Positions 12,700 through 24,699 are shown, numbered from the stretch's first letter. The stretch is DNA of 64,000 bases from Sabethes cyaneus (GCF_943734655.1 NC_071355.1:28148464-28212463); one strand, 5' to 3'. Notes: a model not told the origin generated them from the sequence alone. Translations and numbers: made by a program.

Positions 12700-13830
12700 G
12701 GTGAAATTAGCAGTCATCGATTCTGCCAATTTCAAAAGCAATTTTTTTGTTTGAAACAAAAATTCTGTTCATAAAAATATATTCGCTGTGTTCAGATTGG
12801 CAAGAAGAATGCAGTATTTACAATTTTACTAACAGAACCCCGCTTTGGGGCCCAAAAACTGCTTCCGAAATTGGGCTCTCCGACGAAAAGTCAATGATTG
12901 CTAATTTCCCGTTAAGATGATCGCTTTTCTTCGCACAAATGGCGTAAAACGACGTTAACGACGATTGCAATATAGCACCTAGATGGCTTTTCACGTAAAA
13001 TCAATGAGGACACCCCTTTGCAAATGTGGCACTTTGAGGAAGTACGTATAGTTTTAGTAGTAATTTTTGCTACTGGACTAGTTCCCTGCACTCTAGTGCG
13101 CTCCTTAGAAGAGCTGGAGCTGCGCGGCGAACTACAACTACAACATATCCAAAGAGCGGTGATTCTTAGTACCTACGATGTTGTGCGGAGGATCCTGAAC
13201 CACCGTAACTGATCCAGCCGTAGTATACAATTAAATATTTTAAAATAAAAAAAAAAACTGATGAATGAGTCCACAGAGCCAAAGGCCCGCTCAGAATTGG
13301 TACTTTATATTACGGTTACGGTTATATTACGGTTACGTAGATCTGACAGATAATCTGGCAAATTGTATGGGAGAACTGTCAGATTTACGCAAACGCAACC
13401 GTAAAGTATTAGTTCTGGGCGGGCCTTCACTTCTTCGGCAAAACGGATAGCCCGGAGTAGGTGAAAGTTTTCAGAATTACTGCTGAGATGCGAAAACTTC
13501 TGGTAACTATAACAATAGATAGCGAAAAGCTTCATTAAATTATGGTGGTAGCTGTCAACCAGCGAAAAGCATAATCGGTTTTACTTACTGCTTTCTGCAG
13601 TGTGTGATAAGAGTTCAACCACGAACCATAAGCGTTGTGTCTGGATTGTCCGTTGTTAAGTTGTTCTTACGTTAACGGGAAATTATCAGTCATTAACTTT
13701 TCGTCGAAAAGTCCAATTTCGGAAGCAGCTGAATCTGAACACAGCGAATATAGTTTCATGAACAGAATTTTTGTTTCAAACAAAAAAATTGCTTTTGAAA
13801 TTTGCAGAATCGATGACGACTAATTTTACC
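12700..13830. mobile_element. TTAA-flanked foldback element
   Basis: Inverted ends begin GGTGAAATTAG (left) and GGTAAAATTAG (right, reverse complement) and continue through GTCATCGATTCTGC, CAAAAGCAATTTTTTTG and ATTCGCTGTGTTCAGATT. Arms run to about 12915 and 13671. TTAA abuts both ends (12696-12699 and 13831-13834), the TSD of piggyBac-like and some mosquito MITE families. The left arm has about 75 extra bases near 12797-12872 relative to the right. No transposase is seen. A smaller foldback sits in its centre. Confidence 0.55.
13283..13426. mobile_element. Small foldback nested in the TTAA element
   Basis: The ends are AGGCCCGCTCAGAATTGGTA and, on the reverse strand, AGGCCCGCCCAGAACTAATA. 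The inverted arms continue through ACTTTA and GGTTACG/CTGACAG motifs. I cannot fix a TSD, so the superfamily is unknown. Confidence 0.5.
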
Positions 13831-13834
13831 TTAA

Positions 13835-14225
13835 GCAACAAAATCAATTTATAAGTGTGATAAGAGTACTTAAGCATATTACTTGACTCTTAAAGAGATC
13901 ATAAGAACCTTCTACAGAGTGGGCCCCTTGGTCGGAAGAAAGTTTTATAGCGGCCATCATGAAGTTATGGTGCAGCTCATAGTTTTATTAGCAGTTTTAT
14001 GAACTTGTTCGCAGATAGACAGTTTGTCGAACCTATCGAAAGTAAACGTGACTCGTCGAATTCCGCTTGCATGGAGAACCGCCCAAATGTTCTCTCATTT
14101 GTCTCACATTATATATTGTGAAAATGACGAAAACAAAATATATTTTTTAATTTATTATTTCCGAACTTTGCATAGATAGTCTTTCTTTCTGTTTTGCTTG
14201 TCTCTGACTCTGTCGTGGTCCACCG
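13835..14225. other. Spacer between foldbacks
   Basis: AT-rich; nothing recognised. Confidence 0.4.
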
Positions 14226-14515
14226 TAAACCTTTTTTATAAAGTGAAGGAGCTTCTGGTGTGAAAAATGATAAACTGGATGAAACTGGGAAATTTCTAAA
14301 ACTGGAGGAACCAAATTAGTTATTAGACTATCTAATATATGAGGGTGTGGCGGTAGTTTAATCGCAAAAACACTTGGGTACCAACCGAAAGACCGTGGGT
14401 TGGAGTCCCAATTGCTATTAAACGACCCAATATATTTTTGGCCATCCCATCGAAATTTCCCAGTTTTATCCAGTTTATCATTCTGCGTACCAGAAACTTC
14501 GTCACTTTACAAAAA
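14226..14515. repeat. Hairpin with tRNA-like sequence in the loop
   Basis: The left arm (about 14230-14305) and right arm (about 14440-14512) are inverted copies sharing AATGATAAACTGGAT and AAACTGGGAAATTTC. The loop, about 14343-14412, resembles a tRNA: GTGGCGGTAGTTTAATCG looks like a box A region and GTGGGTTGGAGTCCCA like box B with a T-arm. It could be a tRNA-derived SINE or tRNA relic captured inside a foldback. I do not call it a functional tRNA, since no clean 7-bp acceptor stem is visible. Confidence 0.5.
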
Positions 14516-15035
14516 AAACAGATATTTAAAAAAAAAGATGTAATTTTATTCTATAAAATTCCAAAAAAAACAAATTTAAAGCAAATGCCCTTTTTTAGAT
14601 AGGTATTTAACCTTTCAGTTTTATTTTCTAACATTTTTTTTTCTACAAAAAAAAGTTTACTGTGCACATATTTTTTAGATGTGAATTTTAATAATCACAG
14701 CTTTGTTAAAGATATCATTTCGATCAAATAAACCATTTTTCCAATACAAAATATTTAATTCATTCATACCATTTTTGATTAGGCCTTTTTGAAAAAGCAA
14801 TAAAGATCCTAAAAAATAACTGGTATCATTGAATGACTTTTTTTATGAAGAACTTCTATGCAAAGTTTCAGCTAAATCGCTAAAAAATAAAAATCGAGTT
14901 GCGAAACTCCATGGAATCGCTCAGCTAGAGCGAATGAGGAAGGTTTGATTTCGAGAACCTAATAAAACCGGCTCTGACAGGAATGAGTAAAAATCAAAAA
15001 GCAAAAAAATTTTAATTTTTTTCTTAATTTTAATT
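14516..15035. other. Very AT-rich spacer
   Basis: Many A/T homopolymer runs; no gene or repeat boundary recognised. Confidence 0.4.
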
Positions 15036-15046
15036 TTATAGGTAAT

Positions 15047-15270
15047 CTAAAAATAAAATAAAAAAATAAGAAAACTTATCCAATTTAATTCTACTATGTG
15101 TATTTTATTCACGACAACGTTCGAAAACAGACACTGAGGAAGCCTGCAAGTCGTAGGCGAAATACGTATCTGTCGTGAATAAAATACACATAGTAGAATT
15201 AAATTGGATAAGTTTTCTTATTTTTTATTTTTAGGTTTCGTATTCTACTAAGACGCTCCAAAAACTTCAG
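15047..15270. mobile_element. Palindromic insertion with 11-bp direct repeats
   Basis: Two 56-bp arms, 15061-15116 and 15171-15226, appear perfectly complementary (for example GAAAACTTATCCAATTTAAT in the left arm). They enclose a 54-base loop containing ACTGAGGAAGCCTGCAAGTC. The insertion is flanked by TTATAGGTAAT at 15036-15046 and 15271-15281. An 11-bp duplication is longer than most cut-and-paste TSDs and fits retroposition or an unusual foldback. No coding capacity. Confidence 0.65.
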
Positions 15271-15281
15271 TTATAGGTAAT

Positions 15282-16471
15282 GTAAATCATTGTGAACACA
15301 AATTTTACATCAAATAAATTGTTTACAAATAATCTTAAATTTGGACTTTTACAACTTCTGTCATTTTGATATCGACTTATACTGGTTAAATTATTTTGTA
15401 TTTTCTTATGAGCGAGTTAGTGTGTTTTTTGTGAAGAACGACCATTGGAAGAACAGGAAAAAATGATATCCAAACTGTGAGAAATAATTGACTGTCCAGG
15501 TGGGATAGTTTATGACTTTAATTTTATCAATGGAGAACCGAAGGCTATATTTTTACATAATTGATTACATATCCTAACATTTCATATATTTGTCACCCCA
15601 TGTGGCAGAAAATGATGTAGTTTTCTTTCTCGCTGCTACTAAATAATGTCCGGTTGAGCTAGAATTTTGATCAGAGGATCTTCTTTGAAATAACGAATCT
15701 TATTTTTGTCTCATGCAACCGTTTTCATCGAGTCATTTCATAATTTAAAAGTGAAAGTACTCTGTTCACGAATCGAGTTTTACCAAATCAAGGTAAAATA
15801 TATTTACTCGATTGCTTAGTAAACTTAACAAAATAATAGAAATTTGTTACTCGTTGCTTCATGCTACTGCATCAAACCGAAGATACATTAGAAAGGCCAG
15901 ATCTCAACGATAAACCAATTAAAATAGGCTCTTCATTTGGTAGTTAATTAACTGAAATTTACGCTCTCCATGAACGAAGCCGTTACTACTAAGGCTCGAC
16001 TATTTCCCGAGTGTCATGAGAATTGCTTCATTATTCCTTTTATAACCGCGCATTTTCTCCTTGGATTCCGCACACTAATAGACCAATTCACCAACTCAGT
16101 TTTATATCATCATCTGCTCAGTCACGAAGACACAGTTATAGTTCATCGCATTGTTTTATGTGCCATTTGCAATGATAACATCCTGACGGTTCAGATACTT
16201 TGAACATTTTTTCCAATGGTTCAGTCGTCGAATTATACAACATTCGTAACGACGTTAACAACCGATTGAAAATATCCACACAAAATGATATCTTCACACA
16301 AAGCCAAGCTTTAAACATCTAACTAAGTATTGAGGCAAATTTTGGCACCTAAATTCGGTTGAACCTTAGAGAAGTGACACTATTTCCAACTAAATTAGGG
16401 CTAAATCTAGCGCGAAGTGAATTTTGAACACCTTGATGAAACCTCAATTCGGTATAAAACAGAGCAAGGGC
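15282..16471. other. Intergenic DNA with a TATA-like box
   Basis: No gene is recognised. TATAAAA occurs at about 16453, just before the hairpin at 16472, but I cannot identify a transcript downstream. Confidence 0.3.
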
Positions 16472-16503
16472 TCCGACAGCTCTCGCTGTCGTGAGCTGTC
16501 GGA
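16472..16503. repeat. Perfect 11-bp stem hairpin
   Basis: TCCGACAGCTC and GAGCTGTCGGA are perfect complements separated by 10 bases. It lies 19 bases after a TATA-like box. Function unknown. Confidence 0.6.
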
Positions 16504-18199
16504 CAGTAGGAAAATTGAACTGCATTTCTCAGTCACTCGCTCAGCTTACTGCAGACCGTCCAGCCAGGTTTTACTGCCTGTCTCTGATGGGATGCGACAT
16601 TCGAGTGGTGGTGAAAAGAGATATGAACTGCCGTGCAATGATGGGAAATTGTTTTAAAAACGGCAGCTTAGCAATGCTTTGTTCAAACCAAATGCCACGG
16701 TGAAGCACTAAACCTCGTCTGTTCAAGTGGTGGAAATTCCGATCATCGCTCGGGTCTTCGAAATACAAAAAAAATCGTGAAAGGAAACCAGAAGCTTTAG
16801 CTTAGCACGAGAGGCTGCGGCATCACCATGATCCGTTAATGATGCAATGGAGTGGAGTGTTGTACATGGCTATCGTGGCTGGTGGTTAGCAAAATACCGC
16901 GAGACCCATCCGAGCCATTCCGACGAGCCGTCCAAGTTTGCCGGCTACAATCAGACGAGTAATAGGCTGCCCAATGGTCCTGGCAAGATGATCACATTTG
17001 TCGGGTTACATCACCACTACAATTTATCTGTCAGTAAACTCCGAACAACTTGGCGGCCACTGCTTAGAGAGAATGGGAAAATCTACTTAGTGATTAAGTG
17101 TACCTCTGAACTAGTTTCGGGGTAAATGGATAACCGACTTCAAGGTCTTGGTGAAGAGAAATTCTTCGTTGATAATTATATCGCACTGTTTTGTTTGTGT
17201 AAAATTTCATGACTCGAGGTTAGCCTACTTCGGTTGTCATCTAAATTACTTGGAACTCGACAACTCGACAGGCCACTGCTTTCGCAAGTTGTAATTTTTT
17301 TAAGTCTTTCATAGTGAAGAAGACTGGCAGCACATCAAAAGCATTTAGTCTACCCGTCGCGACGCTGATCGCAATGATCACGGTTAATTATGATTTACGC
17401 CCTTTCCTTCATGCTTGGCTTTTTGTTACTGAATGGTTCAGCGGGCCGCTTCGACAAGATGAAAAACATTTGGATAACGCCATGCCGTAAAAAAGCCATC
17501 CATGGGCGGTAGGGGTTGCGACGCCGCGTCGCTCTCTGCTAAATATGATTACCCTACAAAACAATGATGATTCCAATGTGGCAAAATATATGAATGACAT
17601 CTTACCTAATAAAAGCAAACCAAGTAGAGAGGGATTGCTCAATTACTGTGTCGTTGTGTGTTTACTTTATTATTATCTTTAGAAATTGATTACTTGTAGA
17701 TCGTCGTATTTTCCTAAGGTCGGTCTTGGTGAGTTTTTATAAAATAATTCGAGTGGATTTTCAATTGTTTGTTTTGAACATTCAGCAACTCAATTTTTGT
17801 CAGAGGCAAATGAGACTTTCCTCCAAATATTATTCATAACGAGAAACCAGAGCAAAGCTACTCGTGAAATCTAGCTAAATAATGCAGATGAGGCCAACTG
17901 TTTCGATCAATTGATAAATAAGGCCGGCAGAAATAGAGCAGAAATTTCAATAAATTTATTTACATACCAACTCTTAGATTAGATTATATGTAGTGTGCCC
18001 AATCAAAGATAGTATCACATTTTAAGAACACTGTACAAAATCCCGAAAAGCACAATAACTTATTGACAATAAGTTCCGCTTGATATGGGATGTAGCAACG
18101 ATTCTAGATGGCTTGTATTTGAACGATCTTCTGGCCCAGATTTTGTGGTCTCACTCATCGGTGTTCTGATCAGGTACCGGGGAAGAAGCATAGCGATTG
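16504..18199. other. Intergenic DNA, nothing recognised
   Basis: Small open frames are present, for example 92 aa at 16847-17125 (plus). No domain, family or splice evidence supports any of them. Confidence 0.35.
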
Positions 18200-19320
18200 G
18201 TGGTAACCTGCGAGAAACGTTCCATTAGATCGCTTTTAGAGCAGAAGATTTGCGGTTCCTACGAGATGTGGCCATTTTTGAATCTTCCAGCTTCCCATAT
18301 ACAGCACAGTTCGTAAAGAACAAAAATGCGGTGGAGTTCTCCCAGGAGTTTCCACGAGCAGCGAAAGTAATCATCTGGTTGTCGATGTCGATGACTACCT
18401 CGACAGCGTGGATACCGTGGCTGAGGGAATTGAGATGATGGAGCAGTACTGACACATTCACGTTCATATCATCGAACTCTAAACTGGCGAGCCTAGACCT
18501 ATGAAATTCCTACGAAAAGACAGGTACTGCGGATAATACGATCCCAGAACATTTGCTGGATAATTGGGCAGCAATATCTTAAACATCTCAGGAGGCGCAG
18601 GAGGAAGTTTTTCACCAGCAATATTTGCTTCTAAAAATGAGCAGCGATAGAGGGACTGAAAGAATGGTTGACAAATCAAGTCAACTCTACAAACTGTCTC
18701 CGTTCATGGATGAGTCAGGTGTCATTCGAATAAGTAGCCGTATTGGAGCTGCGCCATTCGCCCATACGAAGCTTAGTATCCCAGTATCATTGTCCAAACA
18801 ACACCCGATAACTTTGCTTCTCACTGACAGCTACCACCGACGTCTATTGCATGCCAATAACGAGACAGTCTTCAATGACATGAGCCAGCGATTTTACATT
18901 CCTGCTATGCTACGGCTGATAAGAAGAGTAGCAAGGTAGGATCAAGGCAGGAAGAAACCAAGTCAAGCGCTGGGTGGCTTTATTCACGTGCTTGACCATC
19001 AGGGCGGCACAAATGGGAGTCGTCCACTCCCTATCAACGCAATAATGTATAATGGCATTTCGACGGTTTATCACACGCCGAGGGGAGCCCCTCGAAATAT
19101 ATAGTAATAACGGCACCTGTTTTGTCGGAGCGAGTTGCACAGTAACATTTACTAAACCACTGATAAGGTGGATATTCAATCCTCCCGCAGCGCCGCATAT
19201 CGGCGGGCTGTGGGACAGGATGGTGTGCTCCGTAACAACAGCAATGTTTGCCATCGAGAACGGATTACGACCGCCTAATGAAGAGACTTTTGAAACCAAT
19301 GTCGCATGAACTAAGTGTAT
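18200..19320 (+). mobile_element. Degraded BEL/Pao retrotransposon
   Basis: Relic of a BEL/Pao LTR element with large internal deletions. In order: reverse-transcriptase pieces TAQFVKNKNAVEFSQEFPRA and a degraded catalytic box VVDDYLDSVDTVAEGIEMM (about 18300-18440); the integrase zinc-binding region in the frame starting 18625 (LYKLSPFMDESGVIRI, HANNETVFNDMSQRFYIP); and an integrase-core remnant (RRGEPLEIYSNNGTCFVGA, FNPPAAPHIGGLWDRMV) at 19052-19309. RNase H and most of pol are gone, and frameshifts and stops abound. It belongs to a different lineage from the young element at 50.9-59.8 kb. Confidence 0.75.
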
Positions 19321-19324
19321 AAAA

Positions 19325-19530
19325 TGTGGATGTTATCAAGCGAATAAAAGACGGCAGGCTTCAAAGGTTTGGCCACGTAACAAGAATGCCGAATAAAGAC
19401 AAAATTCGGTAGAGAACCCGAAAGAGGCCGACGACTTCAAGGCTATGCCCGCACCCGTTGGGTGTGCGATGTTGATAAAAATGCGGTACTCCACCAATGG
19501 TGGCTTCGCCCATAAAAACGCAGCTGTTAG
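19325..19530 (+). mobile_element. LINE C-terminal fragment
   Basis: One frame reads IKRIKDGRLQRFGHVTRMP, the motif found at the C-terminus of several LINE proteins of RTE/Jockey style. The fragment follows the BEL/Pao relic directly. Confidence 0.5.
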
Positions 19531-21170
19531 AAACGTGCTACTCGAACCACAAATGCTGATACCAAAAATATATTATCAACGACAAATGACCTCCTGGTGG
19601 TGAAAAAGTCAGATTGCATAAGGGTCTTGAAAACTAAATAAACAAGAGAATGATGCATATTGCAAAAAGAGCCGAATATGTAAAAAAAATAAAAGTCATA
19701 AAGTCAAAGACAACGAGGTTACTGGTATTCTTAATAAATTATGACAGAAAACTCGAAAGGGGTCAAATGACCACACGTGGTAAGTTTAGTGTTAAAACAA
19801 GTACATACTTCAACCAAAGAAAATTAGCACACAATTCAGTCCATATAAACACAGTGCACGGCTTTTCACTGAATCACGCGTTCAATAAATGATCACCAGG
19901 TTAGCGGAAAAACAACAAATCTGCACTGCATACAAATCAGCTACCAGGTTACAGCAATGAGAAGCCAGGTACTTATCGAAAGAATAAGTATACCGTCAGA
20001 CGGGGATTATTTGTTATCATTTTTACAGTATATTTGAACTATTAAATGTTCTCACATGTTTTATCATCATTGTAAGAATGTTTGTAAGTTATGCAAGAAC
20101 AGGTGATGAAAGTGATGTAAATCTCGTTTAACAAGGAATACATCCACTGTTTGACAACTATTCGAGAATAAAGCAGCTCCAGAATCAAAAGTAACCCCGC
20201 ACGACGGTATACTTATGACCCATGTTCAACAAGAAGACATCAGCATCGCATGTGATCAAGACGTTTGTTTATCTGTAACTTTTTTTTACTAGCGATTCAC
20301 CGACATTTCATTGGATTACTACCTTTGCCACATCGGCAACGGCAACGATGCCGCCATAGTTGGATAGCACGAAGATTATAGACCATCAGTGGGCCAAATT
20401 TTCGCAGATTCCATTGCGACGCGCGCAGACTGCAGCCACTGCGCTGGCTGTTGCAGTACCCTATAAGTATAGTAAGATTGTGTGTGAAGAAAATTACCCC
20501 ACGGCGCCCACCATGGCGTTGAAACAGCTCGTGAAAACTAGCATACAATAATAGGTACCCTTGCGTAAAATTTTTGATAAAACAAAATTGATAACCTCGA
20601 CAGGGGTCCAAAAGGTGGTTATAAAAAAAGCATAATGGTTAAATGTTTAACCATATGAACGCAGATTGAGTCTGAATTTCACAAAAGAGTACATACAGTG
20701 CGAATAGTTAACCTGATTGTAGATAGCGCTTCCATGTGGGCTGGCCAGGCGTTTCGCACAATGAAAACAGTCTATTAGCAATGTAAAGTATACTTCAAAC
20801 GCACTAACTTTTTTAAAGGCACGATTAATTTGTTCATATCTGCATTCCGGAAATTTAACAGTTTTTCATACAATTTGAGAAATTACCTCCGACAAATTTG
20901 CGGAAGCAGACGGAGGTTTAACGATTGTACTTGTACTAGCAATCAATGGCATTTCTCGAAAATGCCCACCAAGACAAATTCCTTAAAGTAAGATGAACTT
21001 CAAAGAGAACAAAGTTCCTGCGTACTGTCTTCTATCTTACTACCTTACTGAAAAGTGGTAAACAAACATTTAGAATCAAGCCTGCATCACAACTTTTTAT
21101 TGTTTGCAAGCAAATTGATTGGTGAACGGTTGAACAATGGGGTACATGGCGTACTTACAGGTACAAAATA
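19531..21170. other. Intergenic DNA, nothing recognised
   Basis: No supported gene. Short open frames at 19650-19892 and 20360-20551 show no known motifs. Confidence 0.35.
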
Positions 21171-21330
21171 AGCCCCATAGTAATCCTTAGCCCACAATAC
21201 AAGCATCTTTAGCGGAGATCGTGTAACCAACCCCGGTGAAAACTAAGGTCGTATACCGACAGAGCAAGAGAAAATCCTGCCAATGCAGAGTGTAGGAACG
21301 AGGAATAGCCTTGTCAGTCTTAAGCGTCTG
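21171..21330 (+). repeat. Repeat block shared with 43.6-43.8 kb
   Basis: CCCCATAGTAATCCTTAGCC followed by TAGCGGAGATCGTGTAACCA, ACCCCGGTG and AACTAAGGTCGTATA matches the segment before the LINE at 43.9 kb. It is therefore part of an interspersed repeat, plausibly the 5' region of that LINE family. Confidence 0.5.
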
Positions 21331-21569
21331 TTCCAATGGTAAGGGCTGCTCTTGATGGCTTGACGAGTCATCAACAAGCACGTGGTTTTACTCCAGCTTA
21401 CGGTCGGCTTACGACAGCGTTTGATCCGGAGTGGACGGCTGAATTAAAAAATGTGTGTTTCGGCACTGCCGACATGAACGATTACGATCAGCGATGTACT
21501 AACTTCGCAGAAATTGACTATATTGCCAGTGATGGCCGATTTTTCTCAAACACGGCCATCAGGTATTAC

Positions 21570-24500
21570 TTACTTACTTAAGTGTCCATGTCCGCCGGTC
21601 CGGCAGAACAAAGGGATGAAATCAGAGATCTCCACTGCTGAAGGTTACCCCCCATGTCTTTTACCTGTCGCCAGGACAGGTTCTCGTCTACAACCCGGAT
21701 GTCGTTGGCTAAGCTCCGTCGCCATGAGCCTCTGGGTTTGCCTCTTCTACGCTGTCCTTGTTGATTCCAGTCGAGTGCTTCTCTGCAAACCTCGTTCGCT
21801 CCTTTCCTCAAAGTGTGTCCGATCCACTTCCACCTACGTTCACGAATTTCTGTGGCTATCGGCCGTTGATGACACCGACGATGGAGTTCCTCATTGGATA
21901 TCCAGTTATCAGGCCACCAGGCACGAATGATGTATCGCAGGCACCGGTTAATGAATACCTGCAGTTTTTGCGTTGTCTCCGCTGAGACGCACCACGTTTC
22001 GCAAGCATACAACAGTACGGATTTAACGTTTGAATTAAAGATTCGGGTTTTCGTACGTAGAGTGGTCTGGTTTGAGTGCCAAATGTTTCGCAGACCTGCA
22101 AAGGCACCCCTGGCCTTCCTGATCCGTGTGGCTATATCAGTCTTGGTGCCACCATCGCGATGCATCGGGCGTTGTCTGGCTACCAAGATATTGAAAGGCG
22201 TCTACCTGCTCAACTTGTTGTCCCGCTACTGTGAAGTTGGTGGAATTGTCAGTGTTCACTACCATAGACTTAGGTTTCGCTACATTGACTGTAAGACCTG
22301 CTGCCTGGGAGCTCTCGGAGAGGTCATCTAACTTGCTCTGCGTATCGTTTCGGCGTTGTGCGAGCAAGACAATGTCGTCAGCTAGGTCGAGGTCATTTAG
22401 CTGCTCCATCGTTAGAGGATTCCAAGGTAATCCTCGATTTGGTCTACTGTCAACTGGGTATTTTAGCGGTATATAAATTTTCACATATTATGGTAACATA
22501 TGATGTCACTGTATCGTCACATGAAGACTTTTTCAAATTTGACGAGTGAAAGTAATAAAAGCAGCATTTTTTTAATTTAAAAATTTTTTTGGGATAAGAC
22601 TATAGCTGAAAAGTAAAGTAACCCACTTTTCTTCTCAGTTCACCTCAGACAACACAGTGAATGGATAAACTATGGTCATCGGACGATACACGTTTCATAT
22701 GAGAGCTGTCAAAAGCTCGGTCAAAATGAAGAGCTCTATCAGGAAGATAGAAGAGAGGGAGAGAACTTCTGACATCATTTCAATCAATCAGCTTGGTTGA
22801 TATCTGTCAAACAGCAAATCATTCTATTTTTGATTTTTATTAATTTTTTCAATTAATATTGACTTAGTTGAAATAAAAAAAGGACTGTTGGATTCAGAAA
22901 ACGACGGGCTATCCAATAAGGTGATAAAATCCACTTTTTTGGGGAAATTAAAATACCCAATTGCTTCAACTAATATCTTATCCATAACGATGAGAAACAG
23001 AAGCGGTGATAAAATGCAGCCCTGTCTCACGCCAGCAGTAACCCTTATGGGGTCGGACAAGACGCCGTCGAGCAAAACCTTGCACGAAAACGCCTCGTAC
23101 TGATCCTCGATAAGATGGACTAGCTTATCTGGAACTCCTCTATGCCTAAGTGCGCCCCAGATGCTTTCGTGGTTAAGTCGGTCGAAAGAGAGTCCTGGAA
23201 TTCGTTGATCTGCTCCAATATAGTGCGGAGCGTTGTGATATAGTCTACACATGATCGGCCTGCACGGAATCCAGCTTGCTGCCGCCGGAGGGTAGCGTCG
23301 ATCTTCTCCTGGATCCGATTGAGGATTACCTTACAGAGTACTTTGAGAGTAATACAGAGCAACATGATGCCACGCCAGTTACCGCATTCAGTTAGGTCTC
23401 CTTTCTTCGGGACTTTGACCATATGCCCTGCATCCAGTCCACCGGAAAAGTTGCGGTTTCCCATATATTGCTGAAAAGCTGATGCATCATCTGGGCTGAC
23501 AAAGATGGGTCAGCTTTGAGCATTTCGGCTGAAATACAGTCTATCCCTGGCGCTCTATTGGATTTCATACTCTTAATGGCTGCTACAATTTCATCCAGCG
23601 ATGGCGTCTCCGAGTTGACGCGATTAATTCGACGAACTGTAGGCGTCATACGCTGCTGGTTTTGTTGGTCTCTGACATTTGAAACTCGGAAGAGTTGTTC
23701 AAAATGTTCAGTCCATCGCTTAAGCTGTTCTGTACGGTCAGTCAGTAGCTGACCAGCTCTGTCCTTTAGCGGCATCTTTGTATTCATCCTGGTACCACTA
23801 AGGCGGGGAGACATATCGTACAACAAACGGATATCACTAGGGAGTTAGTCCAGGCTCTCTTGTCCCGTCTACAAGCACGTTTAACAGCCCTCTTCAGTTC
23901 GACTTATCGTTGACGGGCAGCTGTCTTAGCCGATCTGGTCCGCGCTTGCTCAATGCCGGCTTTCGCCTCTCTCCGGTCGTCGATCTTCCTCCAAGTTTCA
24001 TCTGAAATCTACTCCCGCCGCCCGCTGCGCGCTTTGCCAAGGGTTTCATCACTGGTCATGATGAAGGCGTTCTTGATGTCGGTCCATTGCTCTTCGACGG
24101 TTCCACCAGGTGGCAACTCCGAGGCTCGAGATTCAAGTTGTTCGACAAAGGCCCTTTTCACCTCAGGATTCTCCAATCGGCGGAAGTCGTGCCGGCACCC
24201 AACTTTCTCCTCCCGTCGTTGGACACCCATGTGGTCCATGTGGATTTGGATGTCCACCTTCTGGATTTTCTTAACCACACTGTTCAGCTGGCTGTAAAAA
24301 CCCTCTTTCTCCTGCAGGTCGGCAGCATCTGTTGGCGCATAGCACTGGATTGCTGTAAGGTTCCTAACACGTGTTCTGAATCTGGCAACGACTATTCGCT
24401 CATTTATCGGTTCCCACTTCATCAGAGCCGCATGTGCCCCTGGGCTCAGTAGGAATCCGACTCCTCTTTCTCGAGTAGCATTTTCACCTTGTATGCCAGA

Positions 24501-24680
24501 GTAGAGCAAGACTTGCCTGGATGATGTCCTGTGTTCGCCAGTACCCGGCTAGCGGACCTCGCTCAGCCTCAGGATTTCAAGCTTCAGGCGGCTAGCTTCC
24601 CTTGCAAGTTGAGCCAGCTTCTTACCCTGCTGGGCAAGGGTCAGTATATTCCATGTTCCGATTCGTGTCCGTTTTTTCAT
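21570..24680 (-). mobile_element. RTE-like LINE (family C), nearly full ORF, inactive
   Basis: Non-LTR retrotransposon in reverse orientation. From the start at 24680 it reads KKRTRIGTWNILTLAQQGKK, the start of an AP-like endonuclease, then GVGFLLSPGAHAALMKW and TAIQCYAPT. The linker IKSMKSNRAPGIDCISAEML leads to the RT blocks KGDLTECGNWRGIMLL, QAGFRAGRSCVDYITTLR and VRQGCILSPLLFLIVMDKIL. LDLADDIVLLA is the LADD form of the RT catalytic box. The C-terminus has SVLLYACETWCVSAE and RWKWIGHTLRKG, a style shared with schistosome RTE elements. The 3' end is a TAAG repeat at about 21570-21585. The endonuclease lacks its GDFNAK segment (collapsed near 24240), frameshifts are present, and a MITE splits the RT at 22456-22958. 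Confidence 0.8.
22456..22958. mobile_element. MITE inserted in the RT region of LINE C
   Basis: A 503-bp non-LINE segment separates the RT block ending in MDKILVEAI from the block starting RPNRGLPW. Its ends are inverted repeats GGGTATTTTA. Flanking bases AATT/AGTT may be a diverged 4-bp TSD. It has no coding capacity and its superfamily is unclear. Confidence 0.6.
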
Positions 24681-24699
24681 GCTAAAAGTCGTTGCCAAT

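Noticed and set aside
14343..14412. Possible tRNA gene
   Set aside because: Box A/B-like motifs exist, but no clean acceptor stem or anticodon arm can be drawn; kept only as tRNA-like sequence.
22231..24452. Plus-strand frames over the LINE C region
   Set aside because: Antisense shadows of the minus-strand LINE protein.
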